Shown: positions 10,347 through 21,772, counted from the first letter of the stretch. The stretch is DNA of 64,000 nucleotides from Papaver somniferum (GCF_003573695.1 NC_039368.1:85016374-85080373), one strand, 5' to 3'. Made by a program: numbers and translations. The notes: generated by a model from the sequence alone, not told the origin.

Positions 10347-10390
10347 GATCTTTAGTTGCAAACCAATGATACACCAACCAAAAGGAACTT

Positions 10391-10721
10391 ATGTATTATG
10401 TATGGAAGGTATTGATATTTCTAAATGATGAACCAGTGAGATTTGATGTGTTTGTTGCAAAACCCCAAGCAGCAGGAGGAGGAGATGGAGATGAAGCTGC
10501 TGGTCCTGATGAATTTGATCAATTTGCTGGGAGTCTAGTTGATTTAGCTGGATCAAGAAGTGGTAGTGGAACAAAAAAGATGAGACCTTGGGATTAGTTA
10601 TTTACTCAAGGATATTGGGGCAACAGATTGTGATAATCTGTTTATCATATTGAAGCCAAGATCTGGTGAAGTTATTGTCAGTAGTGTACGTGTGGAGTAT
10701 GTGTTACATGTTGAAGGCTAA
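10391..10721 (+). pseudogene. Polyphenol oxidase C-terminal (KFDV domain) fragment
   Basis: Polyphenol oxidases are plastid copper enzymes; their last 100-150 residues form the KFDV domain. Here MEGIDISK (10402) is followed after a frameshift by DEPVRFDVFV, then AGPDEFDQFAGSLVDLA. A second frameshift near 10585 leads to LGISYLLKDIGATDCDNLF and VIVSSVRVEYV, ending at TAA 10719. These blocks correspond in order to the family motifs VEGIE, VKFDVY, EFAGSFVN, LRLGITDLLEDLGA and VTIGGIKIE. The tyrosinase copper-binding core is absent, so this is an isolated C-terminal relic. Confidence 0.72.
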
Positions 10722-11048
10722 TTCATGGCCGATCGCCTCATTAGTCATTGTGCATCAATTCTGTATTTCATTCCAGATACCATCTAGTGCTGTCGCCGTT
10801 GGTAGTGTTTTTGGTTATTGAGCGAAAACAGTTTAGATCTGTATTTCCTCTTCTTGTATATGCGAGTTTTACAGTGGATCCATTTTGTTTTATTTTTGAG
10901 TTAATAGAAGAATGGCATTAGTTTGACCACTCACTGCGAATGTTTCTTTTCTGGGAAAAGATTTGGGGAAATTTCAATTTGTCTGGGTCCATGTATGCCA
11001 TCTTTCTGAAGGAAGCAAAAGTGGTCTGATACTCAAATCGAACAATCC

Positions 11049-11304
11049 AACTGTAAACCTCTATGGCCTGGAAACCATTGCTTGAAGCCTGTGCTGTTTG
11101 ATTTTCTGTGGGGTGTAATATAAATCAGGTTTTGCTCCAAAAAGATTTATCTTCTTAGCCAACATAATCGCATCTGAATAGCATTTAATCTTCGTTAATG
11201 ATCCCAATTCATGATTAAATGTATCAATAGATGGTAATAGCCTTTCCAAAATGAGTTGGTCAAGTATTTCAAACCATCATCAAGCTTTTTATTCCTTCCA
11301 GATT
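11049..11304 (-). pseudogene. PPR (Rf-like) protein fragment
   Basis: On the minus strand, KLDDGLKY, then after a frameshift ERLLPSIDTFNHELGSLTK, YSDAIMLAKKINLFGAKPDL. This is the usual start of restorer-like P-class PPR proteins (PLPSI-x-[ED]FN-x-LL ... ISL-x-KQMEL-x-G-x-x-PD). Only one or two repeats remain. PPR proteins bind organelle RNA; this piece cannot. Confidence 0.62.
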
Positions 11305-11337
11305 TACACTCATCACCACTACTCTATTATAACCTCC

Positions 11338-11463
11338 TCATGAACCATTTACACTAAACTTGGCATAAAGAGCCATCTGAATGCAGCGCTTTTTCGTAAC
11401 AGTGTTGCAAGCAATATCTCTTTTCCTTGGATTAATGTACAATCCACCAGCTTTGCGGCCCAT
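11338..11463 (-). CDS. Possible MRP10/CHCH-like N-terminal exon, 41 codons
   Basis: Minus-strand ATG at 11463 gives MGRKAGGLYINPRKRD and stays open to TGA at 11338. The first 14 residues look like the conserved N-terminus of small plant CHCH-type mitochondrial ribosomal proteins (MGRKAG-x-LYINPKK). The twin CX9C part is not present. An acceptor-like TTTTGCAG/GTAAG lies just upstream. It could be an alternative terminal exon of the F-box locus or a relic. A diverged copy of its 3' half is at 12859-12985. Confidence 0.3.
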   Translation of the reverse strand: MGRKAGGLYINPRKRDIACNTVTKKRCIQMALYAKFSVNGS

Positions 11464-11700
11464 GCTTTTCTTACCTGCAAAATTTCCAACAAGCTAAATG
11501 GTTAACAACCGACTCAAGTGCAGATAACTTTGATCAGATTTTTAATCTACAAGAATTTGTGCAACCAATCGACTAAATAATTCTTAGAAGGTAGACCTGC
11601 AAAGCAGATAATAACTAACTGGTCAGTATGAGGAGCAGACAACAGAACTCTTTTACTTCCATTCCATGAAACTGGATATCTCAGTAGGTAGGAATCTCAT

Positions 11701-12189
11701 CATGGTTTAAAAAGGCGTTTGTGGGGCGCGCTTTAAGGCGCTTTTTTGCGCTTCAGGTCCTAGGCTCTTTTAGAGCGCCACTTTACGAATTGGTTTATAT
11801 TAGAAAGTGAAAAGTCGGCCTTTGAAGCCAAGTAGAGTTTGTTTCACATTTTCTAACTAAATACTAATAAACCTAATTTATAGGGCATGGTGATCATGAT
11901 GATGATGACTATCTACAAGATGATATGAATGATGCAGACCTTCGTGGCTAGTATATTTAAATAGCTCTTGGGTACAATATGCAATATCAGTATGCCATAT
12001 GCTTAGTTAGTATAATTGTCCCTTTCATTATGTCTGAACTTCGTAGTTTTCTTTTACTAGGTTGATAACTTCTTATTTTTGTATAGTATTATATATTTCA
12101 GAAAGCTCGCTTTCGCTTTACGCTTTCGCAGCGCTTTACGCTTTGGTATGAGAGCGCTTCGCCCCACGCTTTCGCTTTTTAAAACCTTG
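11701..12189. mobile_element. hAT-superfamily non-autonomous element (MITE)
   Basis: 489 bp flanked by a perfect 8-bp duplication AATCTCAT (11693-11700 and 12190-12197). The ends are inverted: left CATGGTTTAAAAAGGCG..., right reverse complement CAAGGTTTTAAAAAGCG... . The subterminal regions are full of GCGCTTT/AAGCGC words that extend the inverted structure. The interior at about 11890-11951 reads in one frame as an acidic run ending DMNDADLRG and a stop, like the acidic tail of a hAT transposase. The element may thus be an internal-deletion derivative. No transposase core remains. Confidence 0.82.
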
Positions 12190-12197
12190 AATCTCAT

Positions 12198-13361
12198 ATT
12201 CTATTCCATGAATCCATAAAAAAACCAATATCATGCTAAAAGGGATATCTACTTGTATGATCAGAACGTTCATAACCTTTGAAAATGTATGCTCTGTCAG
12301 AATTCTAACCATACAGTAACAGATGTTTTACGTTCCAACTTACTATTTTTTTTTCTTTTTTTTTGAAGCAATATACCCAACTACTTATATGATAAACCTT
12401 GAGTAATGAATTAAAAGAAGCAATTAAGAACTGAAAAATAACTTCTTACAATTTAGACCTTATCATAAAAAATATAATAAACTGAACTCTGGATTTCCGA
12501 TAGGGAGTCCTGGTGCTTATAAGTGACTCTACAGTTCTAACTTCTAAGTCAGAATGCTTACAACATGTTAAGCTTATGATTCATATTCATATCCATCTTC
12601 CAGATGGGGAAGGAAAAAAAGTTGTGGTTAAAACAGTTCACATCATTCTTGATCACTAAAGCTTTCTTGAACAATATTCATCACACACTATGTTATGCTA
12701 TTTCATTCTTAAAAAAATAAATTTCAAAATCCACTAGTTAAGACATGGAATGGAGAGAACAAAAACGGTAACATCTAGTCAACTGATAATCTTTTAAACC
12801 CGTGTAGTACAACACCAAACACCATAACGAAAAACAAAAGATGCTATAAACATCTGTTACACCAAACTTGGAATAAAGAGACACTTATATGCAGTCTGTA
12901 TCTCAAATTCTGCAGAGCACCTCCTATGAAATCCTAAGAAGCGCATTTTCTTAACAATGTTACAAGCTAAGCGATTCTAATGTTGGCAGTGCTAATCCAA
13001 GAAAACTATTACTACACAGAGAAAATTATAAGAAACCCATATTTCATTTCAACAATAAGATGATATTCACAAACCATGTCGAAAGAATTGCACTCAAAAA
13101 TAAACCAAAGCAACAACTCCATAATCAATTGACTGAAAGCTTCTTAATAATTGGTCCGAGAGTTACTTCCCTAAACACACCGAATTTATAACAGTAAGCA
13201 AAAACAGAATATCATCACGATATACTTGGTTTGAAAGAAAATTCAGTTATAGAGTGAATCTTAGATATGCTGAATACGCAAGGATTTCGAAAATAGGTAA
13301 GAAGACCACTTACGCTGTCTTCGTCCTTTCTGCATATGAAATGCAAAGATCACTTTTAAGT
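12198..13361. other. Intergenic / possible 3' UTR and intron of the F-box gene
   Basis: No ORF of note. A donor-like GTAAGTGG on the minus strand at about 13308-13315, 3' of the F-box stop codon, may start a 3'-UTR intron. The segment 12859-12985 resembles 11349-11420 (shared ACACYAAACTTGGMATAAAGAG and TTACAAGC-type words) with a 45-bp insertion. Confidence 0.4.
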
Positions 13362-14576
13362 TCAATCACACGAGGGCGGTGGAAGTACTGTTGGCATTGG
13401 CTTTAGCACAAACGGCTGGACCATCAAACATGGATTAGATAAGTGTCCGTTACCCATGCAGAGCTCTTCAAGGCTTCTGGTTTGGATATTGAACCCCCAT
13501 AACCAGTCCTTGCAACCGAAAAAAACAACATTACGGTCTACTGGACTGAAACCTAAAACATGGACTGGGGCTGCATCACCTACCCGACGAAATTCTGCAA
13601 AGATATTGTTTACTGAAATATCCTTATGTAATATTTGCCAGTTAACCTTGTCGAGCACCCAAATACTCATAACCATTTCCATTCCTTTCCATGTGGTTTT
13701 AGTGTAACAAACCCCTCCTTCTGACTCTCCAATACATCCACTGAAGTTAAGAAGACCAGACTCCTCATCTGGCATGTTAATCACACTACATTGATGTCCA
13801 CCACTTCCGTTGTTCTGATTGAGATTGTAAACAAACATTCTCTTCAATTTTTCAATTCGAAACAGAACACCATTAAGAATAACAACTTCACGGTACATAG
13901 ACTGCCTCCACTGAACATTTTCATCACAAGAAACTTGAAAACTTTTCCATACACCCAAATCAGAACAAAACAGATCAACATTAAAATTCTTGGAAGGCGT
14001 ATCGAATTCTGGGATATGCACAACCTTATAACAACTACTGTTAAATGATGAATTATCACAAAATATACCACTGGTAGCAAGTCCTCCTTTAGCCTTGGAA
14101 CGCGGTGGGGAAGGAAGTGAAACCCATTTCTGAGTAAGTGGATTACAAACATAATACCCCCTCTTCTGATAACCTGAACGTGGCACTGATTGAAAAAGCA
14201 CCAAACCATTACTGGAACCTAGCAGGTCTAATTTACATCCCAGAAATGGTTTCTCATTCATAAGAAACTGAAAAGAGAACAAATGTTCATTTCTATGCAT
14301 AAACTCGGAATGTAAATCAATATATGCATTTCTAAATCCCAATTTTCTCTTAGAACCGCTGTAAGCAATTGTATGATAGTGTATCCATGGGAGAGATTTG
14401 TTATTGATTTGAAACCATTTGTAAATGAAATTAGGGCTTGAAAAGTTTGATAACCATACCTTTGAGAGGCATTTGAACTTATAGATCGAATTCAGAGGAA
14501 GATAAGTAAAAATCTCAATCAAGATATTGTCCGATAGTGATGAACGAGTTCTACTAGCTGAAGAAGAAGCCGCCAT
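13362..14576 (-). CDS. F-box protein, intact, plant F-box-associated type
   Basis: A 404-residue protein starting at Met 14576 (MAASSSASRTRS). An upstream in-frame ATG at 14645 would add 23 residues, but the second start is closer to family N-termini. The F-box spans about residues 13-55 (SLSDNILIEIFTYLPLNSIY, KFKCLSKVW). The rest is an F-box-associated beta-propeller-like region with the family blocks LLGSSNGLVLF, YYVCNPLTQKWVSLPSPP, VVILNGVLF, MSIWVLD and VVFFGCKDWLWGFN. It resembles Arabidopsis At5g07610/At5g49610-type proteins. Expected role: SCF E3 substrate adaptor, substrate unknown. Intronless coding region with no breaks. A LINE relic begins about 130 bp beyond its start on the opposite strand. 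Confidence 0.9.
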   Translation of the reverse strand: MAASSSASRTRSSLSDNILIEIFTYLPLNSIYKFKCLSKVWLSNFSSPNFIYKWFQINNKSLPWIHYHTIAYSGSKRKLGFRNAYIDLHSEFMHRNEHLFSFQFLMNEKPFLGCKLDLLGSSNGLVLFQSVPRSGYQKRGYYVCNPLTQKWVSLPSPPRSKAKGGLATSGIFCDNSSFNSSCYKVVHIPEFDTPSKNFNVDLFCSDLGVWKSFQVSCDENVQWRQSMYREVVILNGVLFRIEKLKRMFVYNLNQNNGSGGHQCSVINMPDEESGLLNFSGCIGESEGGVCYTKTTWKGMEMVMSIWVLDKVNWQILHKDISVNNIFAEFRRVGDAAPVHVLGFSPVDRNVVFFGCKDWLWGFNIQTRSLEELCMGNGHLSNPCLMVQPFVLKPMPTVLPPPSCD

Positions 14577-14709
14577 CGTGAGATCGACAAAAACCCAAAT
14601 CTCTTTGCTGCGGTTAGGTTTATACACTAGTAGAACAGGGAGCACGTGGGATGCGCCTGCAATATAAAATTTAAGGGTAAAATTTTGGTCTTCCGGGTCG
14701 GGTACAACA

Positions 14710-15108
14710 AAATCTCTATTATATGGTGGTCCGGAGGGCTACTTTGGTACTGGGAGAGGATTAAAGCAAGACGACCTCTTGTCTCTCATTCTCTTTCTGA
14801 TTGCAGGGGACATTCTAAGTAGGAAAATCAGCCAACTATTAAATTCTTCTGATATTCGACCAACGGTGATCAGAAAGGGCATACATTCATCGTACTTATT
14901 CTTTGTGGATGATTTTTTTATCTTTTGCGATGGTGTAGAAAAGAGTCTTGAAAACTAAAAAATCGTGTTGAATGATTATCAAGTTTTTCGGGCCAAGTTG
15001 TTATTAGTGCTGCAAACTGCAAAGAGCGAACTGTTTCGTAAATGGTACTTCTACGGAAAGAAAAGGAAAAATTGCAAATCGGATGCAAAATGGAGTTATA
15101 TGATCTTG
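14710..15108 (+). pseudogene. LINE (L1-type) reverse transcriptase fragment
   Basis: The frame reads YGGPEGYFGTGRGLKQDDLL, SLILFLIAGDILSRKIS, then RKGIHSSYLFFVDDFFIFCD. This is the palm region of plant LINE RTs (NGGPEGYF-x-x-x-RGLRQGDPLSP ... HLLFADD). The catalytic [FY]ADD reads FVDD, and QGDPLSP reads QDDLLSL. A TAA follows at about 14955. It is a relic between the F-box gene promoter and empty sequence. Confidence 0.78.
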
Positions 15109-15115
15109 TAGGTAC

Positions 15116-16209
15116 ATTTTTCTTTTATTTTTCTTTTTGTTTGTTGTGTTAGTTTCTGTGTACTTAAAAAGATGAAACACAAGCTAAAAATTGTTGTAGC
15201 ATTGACTTAAAGGTCTATTGATTTTTTGGTTGTCTTAGTTTCTCTCTTTGCACAAAACCTTCCGATTTTCTTTCTTTTCAGATGAAAGCAAAAAAAAAAA
15301 AATCACATAATATAATTCACCTGCAAACTAAATTAACATGATTTAGATTTAGTTTGAAAGGAAAAACTACTACGCAAACATACATCTTGATAAGATAACT
15401 TTCAGAAATCAGATTGACTCGCAATCTTTTATACACTAATACGGTGACTGAAAAAGGAGAGGTACCAAGTACACCGCAAACTTTTCGTTCGACAACCTGT
15501 ATGGACAAAATCCGATACAATTGCAAGTAGACATAAAGCAAAGATCCTTGACAAATATGTATGTAGAGTTCTCATTTCTCTCACACAATCAATATGTTTA
15601 GACTAAAAGTACGTGAACCTGATAGTGTAGAAGAGTTCTTGGACGATCTCAAAAATCAGTATCCAAGATCAACCTATTCGTATATCAAGAGGATCCAAAT
15701 TCTAACAAGTATGAAAATTGAAATCTATCTTTCAAGATACGAATTCAACAAGATAAAGTCTTGTTTTTTTTTTATCACAGTTAATAAGGAATTAAACCAT
15801 ATAATGCGGAAAAACAAAAATACAAGACACCAGAAGTTTTATTAATGAGCAAAAATGCTCCTACAGATAAACCCCGGGACTTCTTCCAGCTTTGAGCACC
15901 AAACTGTATTAAGCCGCTACAACCTATTATCAGACTTCAGACTGAAATATAGTTGAGATCGAACTAACCCTCCAAAGAATTCAATTGCAGTCGTGTTCTT
16001 TATGACTTTTGAACCTCTCAAGATTCTACGCAATTGGTTCCCTTAGCCGACGTCCTTTACATCCTAAGAGTTGCTTCAACCTCAGTAAAGACTTTTGATA
16101 CCAATCCGCCTCTTACATATAAACCTATTTGATTTCTCTTTTGATTTTTTAATATAGTTTTGGAAATATGTTTGCAGTAGATAAAGTCAAGCAAACCTGA
16201 CGAATCTGG
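15116..16209. other. Intergenic, nothing recognised
   Basis: Two short frames (15317-15541 minus, 15594-15845 plus) lack recognisable motifs. The right end is the target site of the element at 16215. Confidence 0.45.
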
Positions 16210-16214
16210 AATAC

Positions 16215-17791
16215 TGTTGTATTTTCAAATGTTGTTGTAGTAATAGTGATAAAAACTGGGTTCTTTTCGAACTTGTGAAGGTAACTCTTTTTTTTAGATT
16301 TAAACAAATAAATAAATGAAGGAAATTAATAGTAATGTCAAGATTTAGAAGGATTGAGGCTCAGGATTCACTACCACTCCAAGTTGATTGGTTATAAATA
16401 ATATTTCATAAATTATTATTAAGCTCTTTTTCTTATTACATCACTTTTTAATTTAAAAGGTGTCCAAATATTAAGTTGTAATCCTTAAGCATGATTTATC
16501 AAAGAATTATTCTAAGCATAAAACATCAAACTGATTCACAACTAATTAAGAAAACCATTTTATCCTTTTTTTTATATTTATCCAAGTGAATTAAATAAAG
16601 TAAATAATTAAAGAAATTATAAATAAAAATATTACCAATCAAACATGAGTGAATAGATCCTCCATTGCCTCAATCACCAAGAATTTAGCCGCTCATCATG
16701 TTGGAAAACCTCTCAAAATATTTCATTGATGCTCAAAAGTGTTTTACAATGAGAGAAAGACAAGAAAATGATGTAAAACAGGATTATGCGACCCACGAAA
16801 AGCGTCCAGAATCAACGACAGACCTAAAGTGCTGTTGTCGCTGAAGAACTACGACCCAAAAAAGACAGTCGATGTTGCTGTTGATAAACGTCTGTCCTGG
16901 GGAGTCTGTTCTTCACGTTCTTCCTCCTCGCAGCAGCAGCAGCAGAACCAGACTCTCTGCAAGTTGGATTTTCTTGCTCTGTAGTGTTCTAAACCTCTCC
17001 AAATTCTTCCTAAACTTCACTAGTACTCCCAGGGAACATATTTATACACCTACATCTCGTTGAATCTCCCTCAATTACTCCATATAATTCTCTTTAACTC
17101 GGCAGTAAAGAAAAATATTCTTGGGAATATTTTCTTTCCATTCTTGCTCTGGTACGCATAGATTTCCATCCTGGTCACTCTAGAAGTGTTTAAACACGTC
17201 CCAAAACGTTGCTAGAGCCCTCATGCATGAGAAGAACACGTTCAAATCTTCTCCAATCCCGTGTCCAACCCGTGTTTCCCTGTTTTTCTTCCGTGAATTG
17301 TCCAGCTAATTATGGCCAAATTTGATCGAACCAAAAGCCCAAAACGTGTTCCTTAACCTATATCACATCTTCCTACCAAGTTTGAGCCATTGAATCGCAC
17401 CACAACACCTTCATTTTGTCGATTGAATTTCTGCCAGTTGATGAACCAATTTTCCCGCCAAAAAGTTTATTTGAATTTGAGAAGAAGGTGCCCCTTATCC
17501 AGAGTGCTGGGGTGCGAATAGTAATTTGGGTGGAAATAGTAATTTTGGGGTGGAAATGATAATTTTTCTGGGATCCTCCGGTACATTTCTGGGACGTTTC
17601 CGGTGCATTTCTGGGGTGCCTTCGGTACATTTCTCCGGGGTGTAAATCATCACTTTTTGAGCAACTCTTTCCACAGAAGGGTATTTTCTCCAAAAACACC
17701 TAAACAAACATAAAAACACCGTAATAAGAACAAATGGATACTAACAAAATACACAAAAGAGAAGAAAATAGACACATAAATGTGTCTATCA
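16215..17791 (-). repeat. 3' LTR of element 1
   Basis: On the element strand it begins TGATAGACACATTTATGTGT and ends ATACAACA. Near its start are short tandem words (GGTACATTTCTGGGRCG-type units at 17577-17640 and GGTGGAAAT-type units at 17521-17568). These give spurious open frames of 74-108 codons. A CAG run lies at 16931-16946. Confidence 0.92.
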
Positions 17792-17806
17792 AATACCCCC
17801 AAACTT
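17792..17806 (-). other. Polypurine tract of element 1
   Basis: On the minus strand AAGTTTGGGGGTATT directly precedes the TG of the 3' LTR. The same tract is used by the Athila-like element (54536-54550). Confidence 0.85.
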
Positions 17807-19012
17807 ATTATTTGCTAGTCCCGAGCAAATCTAATCTAGAAAAGTGACCGAGTTAATCTCGGGTGGGTTTATCAGAGGTGTACCCACAAAAACCAATACT
17901 CCAGACCCTAGCTATCTACGCAGAACCTTGGAAAGCACTAAAGAACCTCCTTGGTTGGCATACAATTATTGACTCTAAGAGGAAGAACCCTGATGCGAAA
18001 TTCCAATTGCTGTACACGAGTTTGCACTCAAGCATACTAAAATTCATATAAGTGACAGAGCTCTACTAAGATAGTTTCACGATGGACATCATACTCGGAG
18101 TCAGACTAATCACATGAAAAGATTAAGAAGATGGAAAAAGAAAAATGTAGATGGTTGAAAAGTGAACGGTGTTTCCCATATCTGTCTGAAGGCCTCTGCC
18201 AAGATGAACCTAACCTAAATGACTGAGATACCGGTCTGACTAATATTAACACACTGGCATATACAAGGGAACCAGCAGTTGACTACACATAACAATAATC
18301 ATTTTTTTTTAACTTAACGGCATGAATAGATCTTTTGGATCCAAGCGCATGCTTCTTGTCAGCAGATTACACGATAGTTCCCACGGGTCCTGCATTCCAC
18401 GCTTGCTTAGGCGACGGAAACAGGGAGAACACACGCATATTGCTATCCAAGTGTTAATACTTATTCCGATTGGTCTAACTGGTCCGGTCTTTTTTTTTTT
18501 TTTTTTTTGAAAAAGGTAACTCAGTCACTCTATTTCACCCTAGAAAAGGTAACAACTTGAATCGTGTGCCCCACCAAATCACTTGAAACAAAAGAAAACT
18601 AAAAATAGAAAGTGAAAAGGACTCGACAAGATATGGCGAAACTATCATGTTATTTCTAACACCTGAGCTCTGTGCTTTTATGAATAGACTCTATAGATGT
18701 TTCCATCTAGTCAGATTGGTTCCTCAACTCCTAAAACAAAAATGTTTCCATCCACTTAGATTGGTTAGTGCTATCCTAAATACGCATAAATTTCTAGGCT
18801 CTGGAGTTTATTTATTACGCAACTAAAAAGTTTCTCCCATACCCCCAAACTTAAATCTAACATTGTCCTCAATGTTCTAAAGATGAAACTAAAAGCATGA
18901 ACAAGGAGAAACTGTTACCACTTGAAGCAAAAGAGATAAGGAAGGATATTACCGTGTTGCGTGAGATTGGGTTACCTCCCAAGAAGTGCTAAGTTTAAAG
19001 TCTTCAGCCAGA

Positions 19013-20695
19013 CTAAGAAAGGTTTAATCTCCTCGAATCATATAGCAATAGCCGAAATAATTGTGGGTTATCGAAACCAAATAGAGCTATCACAAGTAAA
19101 AGGAATCTGCAACAAGCCAAGAAAATGAACATGTACTGCATACCCTTATCTAGTTTCCTGATTAAGATACCTATGTCCCATTGTGGTTCAGGTTCAGGTT
19201 CTATGAAAGGATCTTGATAGAAAATTTTCATTGGATGCACTTCCTCATAGCTAAGATCCAACAGTTCAGGTTTAAAAGTCTGGAAAAACTCAATTAAAAA
19301 TAATAACAACCTGAATAAATGGGGATCCTTAAAGTCAATCAGATTTGACTTACACAGTTGACCACAAAGAGAGTGGTGGTCTTCCTTAAACAGATGTGTC
19401 GACCCTAATCTCCTAAAGTAATTAGGTTTAGTCTCAAAACTTAATAATTGACACATCTGAAATTTATATGTTCCCACAATTGGAAGAAAACTATTTGGTG
19501 GGAAAACAAAGTCAATCTGGTGATCATAGCCTGGGCAAACCACATCAACCAGAGAATGGGTTTCTAACGACTGAACTCCTTCATGGACAACATTGGGCTC
19601 GGGAAAACGAGTATGAAGGTAATCTTGTAAAATGGTCGAGGCACAGATATCAAGTCCTAAGTGTAGGGACTTTCTGAGAGTTAAAGGTAAGGCACTAGGG
19701 AAGTGATAATCACCCCCAAACTTAGAGTTTTCAGTGTCTTTAGATAGATCTCTAATTATTTCTTGAATTTCCGTATCTTCAGAGTCCTTAAAATATTCAA
19801 GAGATTCTTCTAAGTTATTATCAGGTAGTGCATCTTTACTCATCTCTACGGGTCTATCTTCTTCTTCCAAGACTATTGTTTCTAAGTCGCTAGACTCTAA
19901 AACAGTATTTTCGAAATGAACTCGTTCCTCTAAACCACTATCGGCTTCGTAAGCAGGAAATACTACATCGTCTAAAACGGTTGTATCCCTAATCAAATCC
20001 TCGTCCTTTTGAATAGGTGAATAATCATAAAAATTATTTGGATTTGAACTAGAAATAATATAATCACTATACAACTCAATTGGATTACTAGACTCCTGAT
20101 CACTATGCCTACATATTTCAGATTCTTCATTACTGCTATCCTCATCATCATAGTACGAAAATGATTGAACCTTATCTAAATAAGTAGTGTCTTTTATTCT
20201 AACCTCGTCCTCTAAATTAGGCAAATATTCATTATTGATATCAAGGGTAAAATTAGAAACACTATTTTGGAAATTTAGATTATTTCGAGCAAGTCTTTCG
20301 TTCGTCTCAGCCATCAACTTGAGGGATTCCTCTATAGAAAGTTCTCTTTCGTCAAAAACTAAGTTATTCATTTCTGCTAACTTACGTGTCGACTCTTCTA
20401 ATTTCCTGAGAGACTCTTCTAGAGAAGGAATGGGAACTGAAGGATCATAAAAAGGACTACTTTTCAATAGTTTGATTGTATCCTCTAGAGACGAAGAACT
20501 AGTACTATAATCTTCTTTCTCGTAAGACTGATGCATGTGTGGATAGTAATTAGGCTCACCAGGGTATGACCCATATCCTTCCAAAGGATGGCGTTCCCAA
20601 CCACTATTCCCAACATGGTCATAAAAATGAGGATGTCCATATTCAAATTCAGGTCGATACTCATTGTATTGGCTTCTATCATACCAGTTCGACAT
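19013..20695 (-). CDS. Acidic protein of a non-autonomous LTR element (element 1 ORF)
   Basis: 560 residues from the preferred start MSNWYDRSQY (20695); the frame stays open 27 codons further up to an ATG at 20776. Residue numbers here use the 587-aa form. N-terminus: Tyr/His/Pro-rich. Residues about 95-170: helical, Glu/Lys/Arg-rich, with repeated EESLRKLEES-like heptads (likely coiled coil). Centre: strongly acidic, Ser-rich. C-terminus: GLDICASTILQDYL, then DPHLFRLLLF (484-493), a hydrophobic segment (about 546-568, possible membrane span) and NPQLFRLLLY (570-579). No zinc knuckle, protease or polymerase motif. The ORF at 47666-49390 has the same architecture and C-terminal motif. Function unknown; possibly a highly altered gag- or envelope-position product. 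Confidence 0.75.
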   Translation of the reverse strand: MSNWYDRSQYNEYRPEFEYGHPHFYDHVGNSGWERHPLEGYGSYPGEPNYYPHMHQSYEKEDYSTSSSSLEDTIKLLKSSPFYDPSVPIPSLEESLRKLEESTRKLAEMNNLVFDERELSIEESLKLMAETNERLARNNLNFQNSVSNFTLDINNEYLPNLEDEVRIKDTTYLDKVQSFSYYDDEDSSNEESEICRHSDQESSNPIELYSDYIISSSNPNNFYDYSPIQKDEDLIRDTTVLDDVVFPAYEADSGLEERVHFENTVLESSDLETIVLEEEDRPVEMSKDALPDNNLEESLEYFKDSEDTEIQEIIRDLSKDTENSKFGGDYHFPSALPLTLRKSLHLGLDICASTILQDYLHTRFPEPNVVHEGVQSLETHSLVDVVCPGYDHQIDFVFPPNSFLPIVGTYKFQMCQLLSFETKPNYFRRLGSTHLFKEDHHSLCGQLCKSNLIDFKDPHLFRLLLFLIEFFQTFKPELLDLSYEEVHPMKIFYQDPFIEPEPEPQWDIGILIRKLDKGMQYMFIFLACCRFLLLVIALFGFDNPQLFRLLLYDSRRLNLS

Positions 20696-21748
20696 TCTTA
20701 ATTGCAAGGGAATTCTACACAACCACAAACAAGGCCGACTCGACTCCACCAAAACAAACCTAAAGATTTCTAGCAAACAAAAAGCATGATGGCTCCACTT
20801 AGATTGTTTTCTAGACCAGCTTCTATTCCTTCGAAAAGGAATTCGTTACAATTTGAGCACACCCCTCTGGAATCAATCCGAGCTAATGTAAGTTGAATTG
20901 AGGCGAGGGAAGCTTAGTAGAGCTTTGATACCCAAGGCCTCACCGCATTAGGCGGCGCAGTCACGCATTCAACTCACAGAAACCATCATGAACTTTGAAG
21001 TGTGCTTAAAGAGCAACCAATATTTTTCGAACGAGTTTCCTATTAAGCTCGTTACCCTATCGGTCTCGTTCTATTCCAAATTTTAAAGCTTAGGTTCGCG
21101 TTCGGTTTTGTTTTCCTAAGGCGGGCAAGAAGGAAACGGTGATGAAATCCGAGTCCTTATCTTGATTTGGCCAGGCCTTGCCCTTTACTAGGAATTTAAA
21201 AACAGTCCGGTTCGTCCTCAAACAATTATCACCTTAAGGCAGACAGTAACTCGCTTACAGGAGATTCGCGAGTGTCTCGATGGACTTACCTCCCGTACCA
21301 GACGGGCGATGAACCGTTGTCGTCGACTCGGGCCACGACTCCTATGCCGTGTGCGAACCCGAGGGGCCGAGACGATATAGTAATCGTCGTCCTTCCCTGC
21401 ACACAGTTTATAAATATTTTTTTTTTTTTTTAATAATAATACCCTTCCGTAGGGTTAAAAAAAGAATAAAGTCCAATTGTCCAGAATAAAGTCAAAGTCC
21501 AAAATAAATAAAAAAAAAAATTTACAGTTTTCCTCACACACTCTAAAAAAAAAAACAAATTTAAAAATTAAATCCTAAAATTGTCCTTTTTTCTTCTCTT
21601 TTCGCTTTTCGCTTTAAGCTTTTTCCTCTCCAAGTCCTTAGTTTTCACTTTGAACCTGCAAAATAAAGACAAAAAGAAACGTAAAAAGGAACAAACAATT
21701 CTAAAAAAAAATAATAAACCTAAAAAAAAAATTCTACCTAAGCACAGG

Positions 21749-21766
21749 TCCCCGGCAGCGGCGCCA
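21749..21766 (-). other. Primer binding site, tRNA-Asp type (element 1)
   Basis: The minus strand reads TGGCGCCGCTGCCGGGGA, one base from the complement of the tRNA-Asp 3' end used by Athila-type elements. It lies 6 bases from the 5' LTR. Confidence 0.85.
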
Positions 21767-21772
21767 AAAACT

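Noticed and set aside
17373..17719. Minus-strand frames of 108 and 74 codons, repeated at 22931-23277
   Set aside because: They lie inside both LTRs of element 1 and come from short tandem words; identical because the LTRs are identical, not because of coding constraint.
19468..20763. Plus-strand frames opposite the element 1 ORF
   Set aside because: Antisense shadows of the long minus-strand ORF, without motifs.
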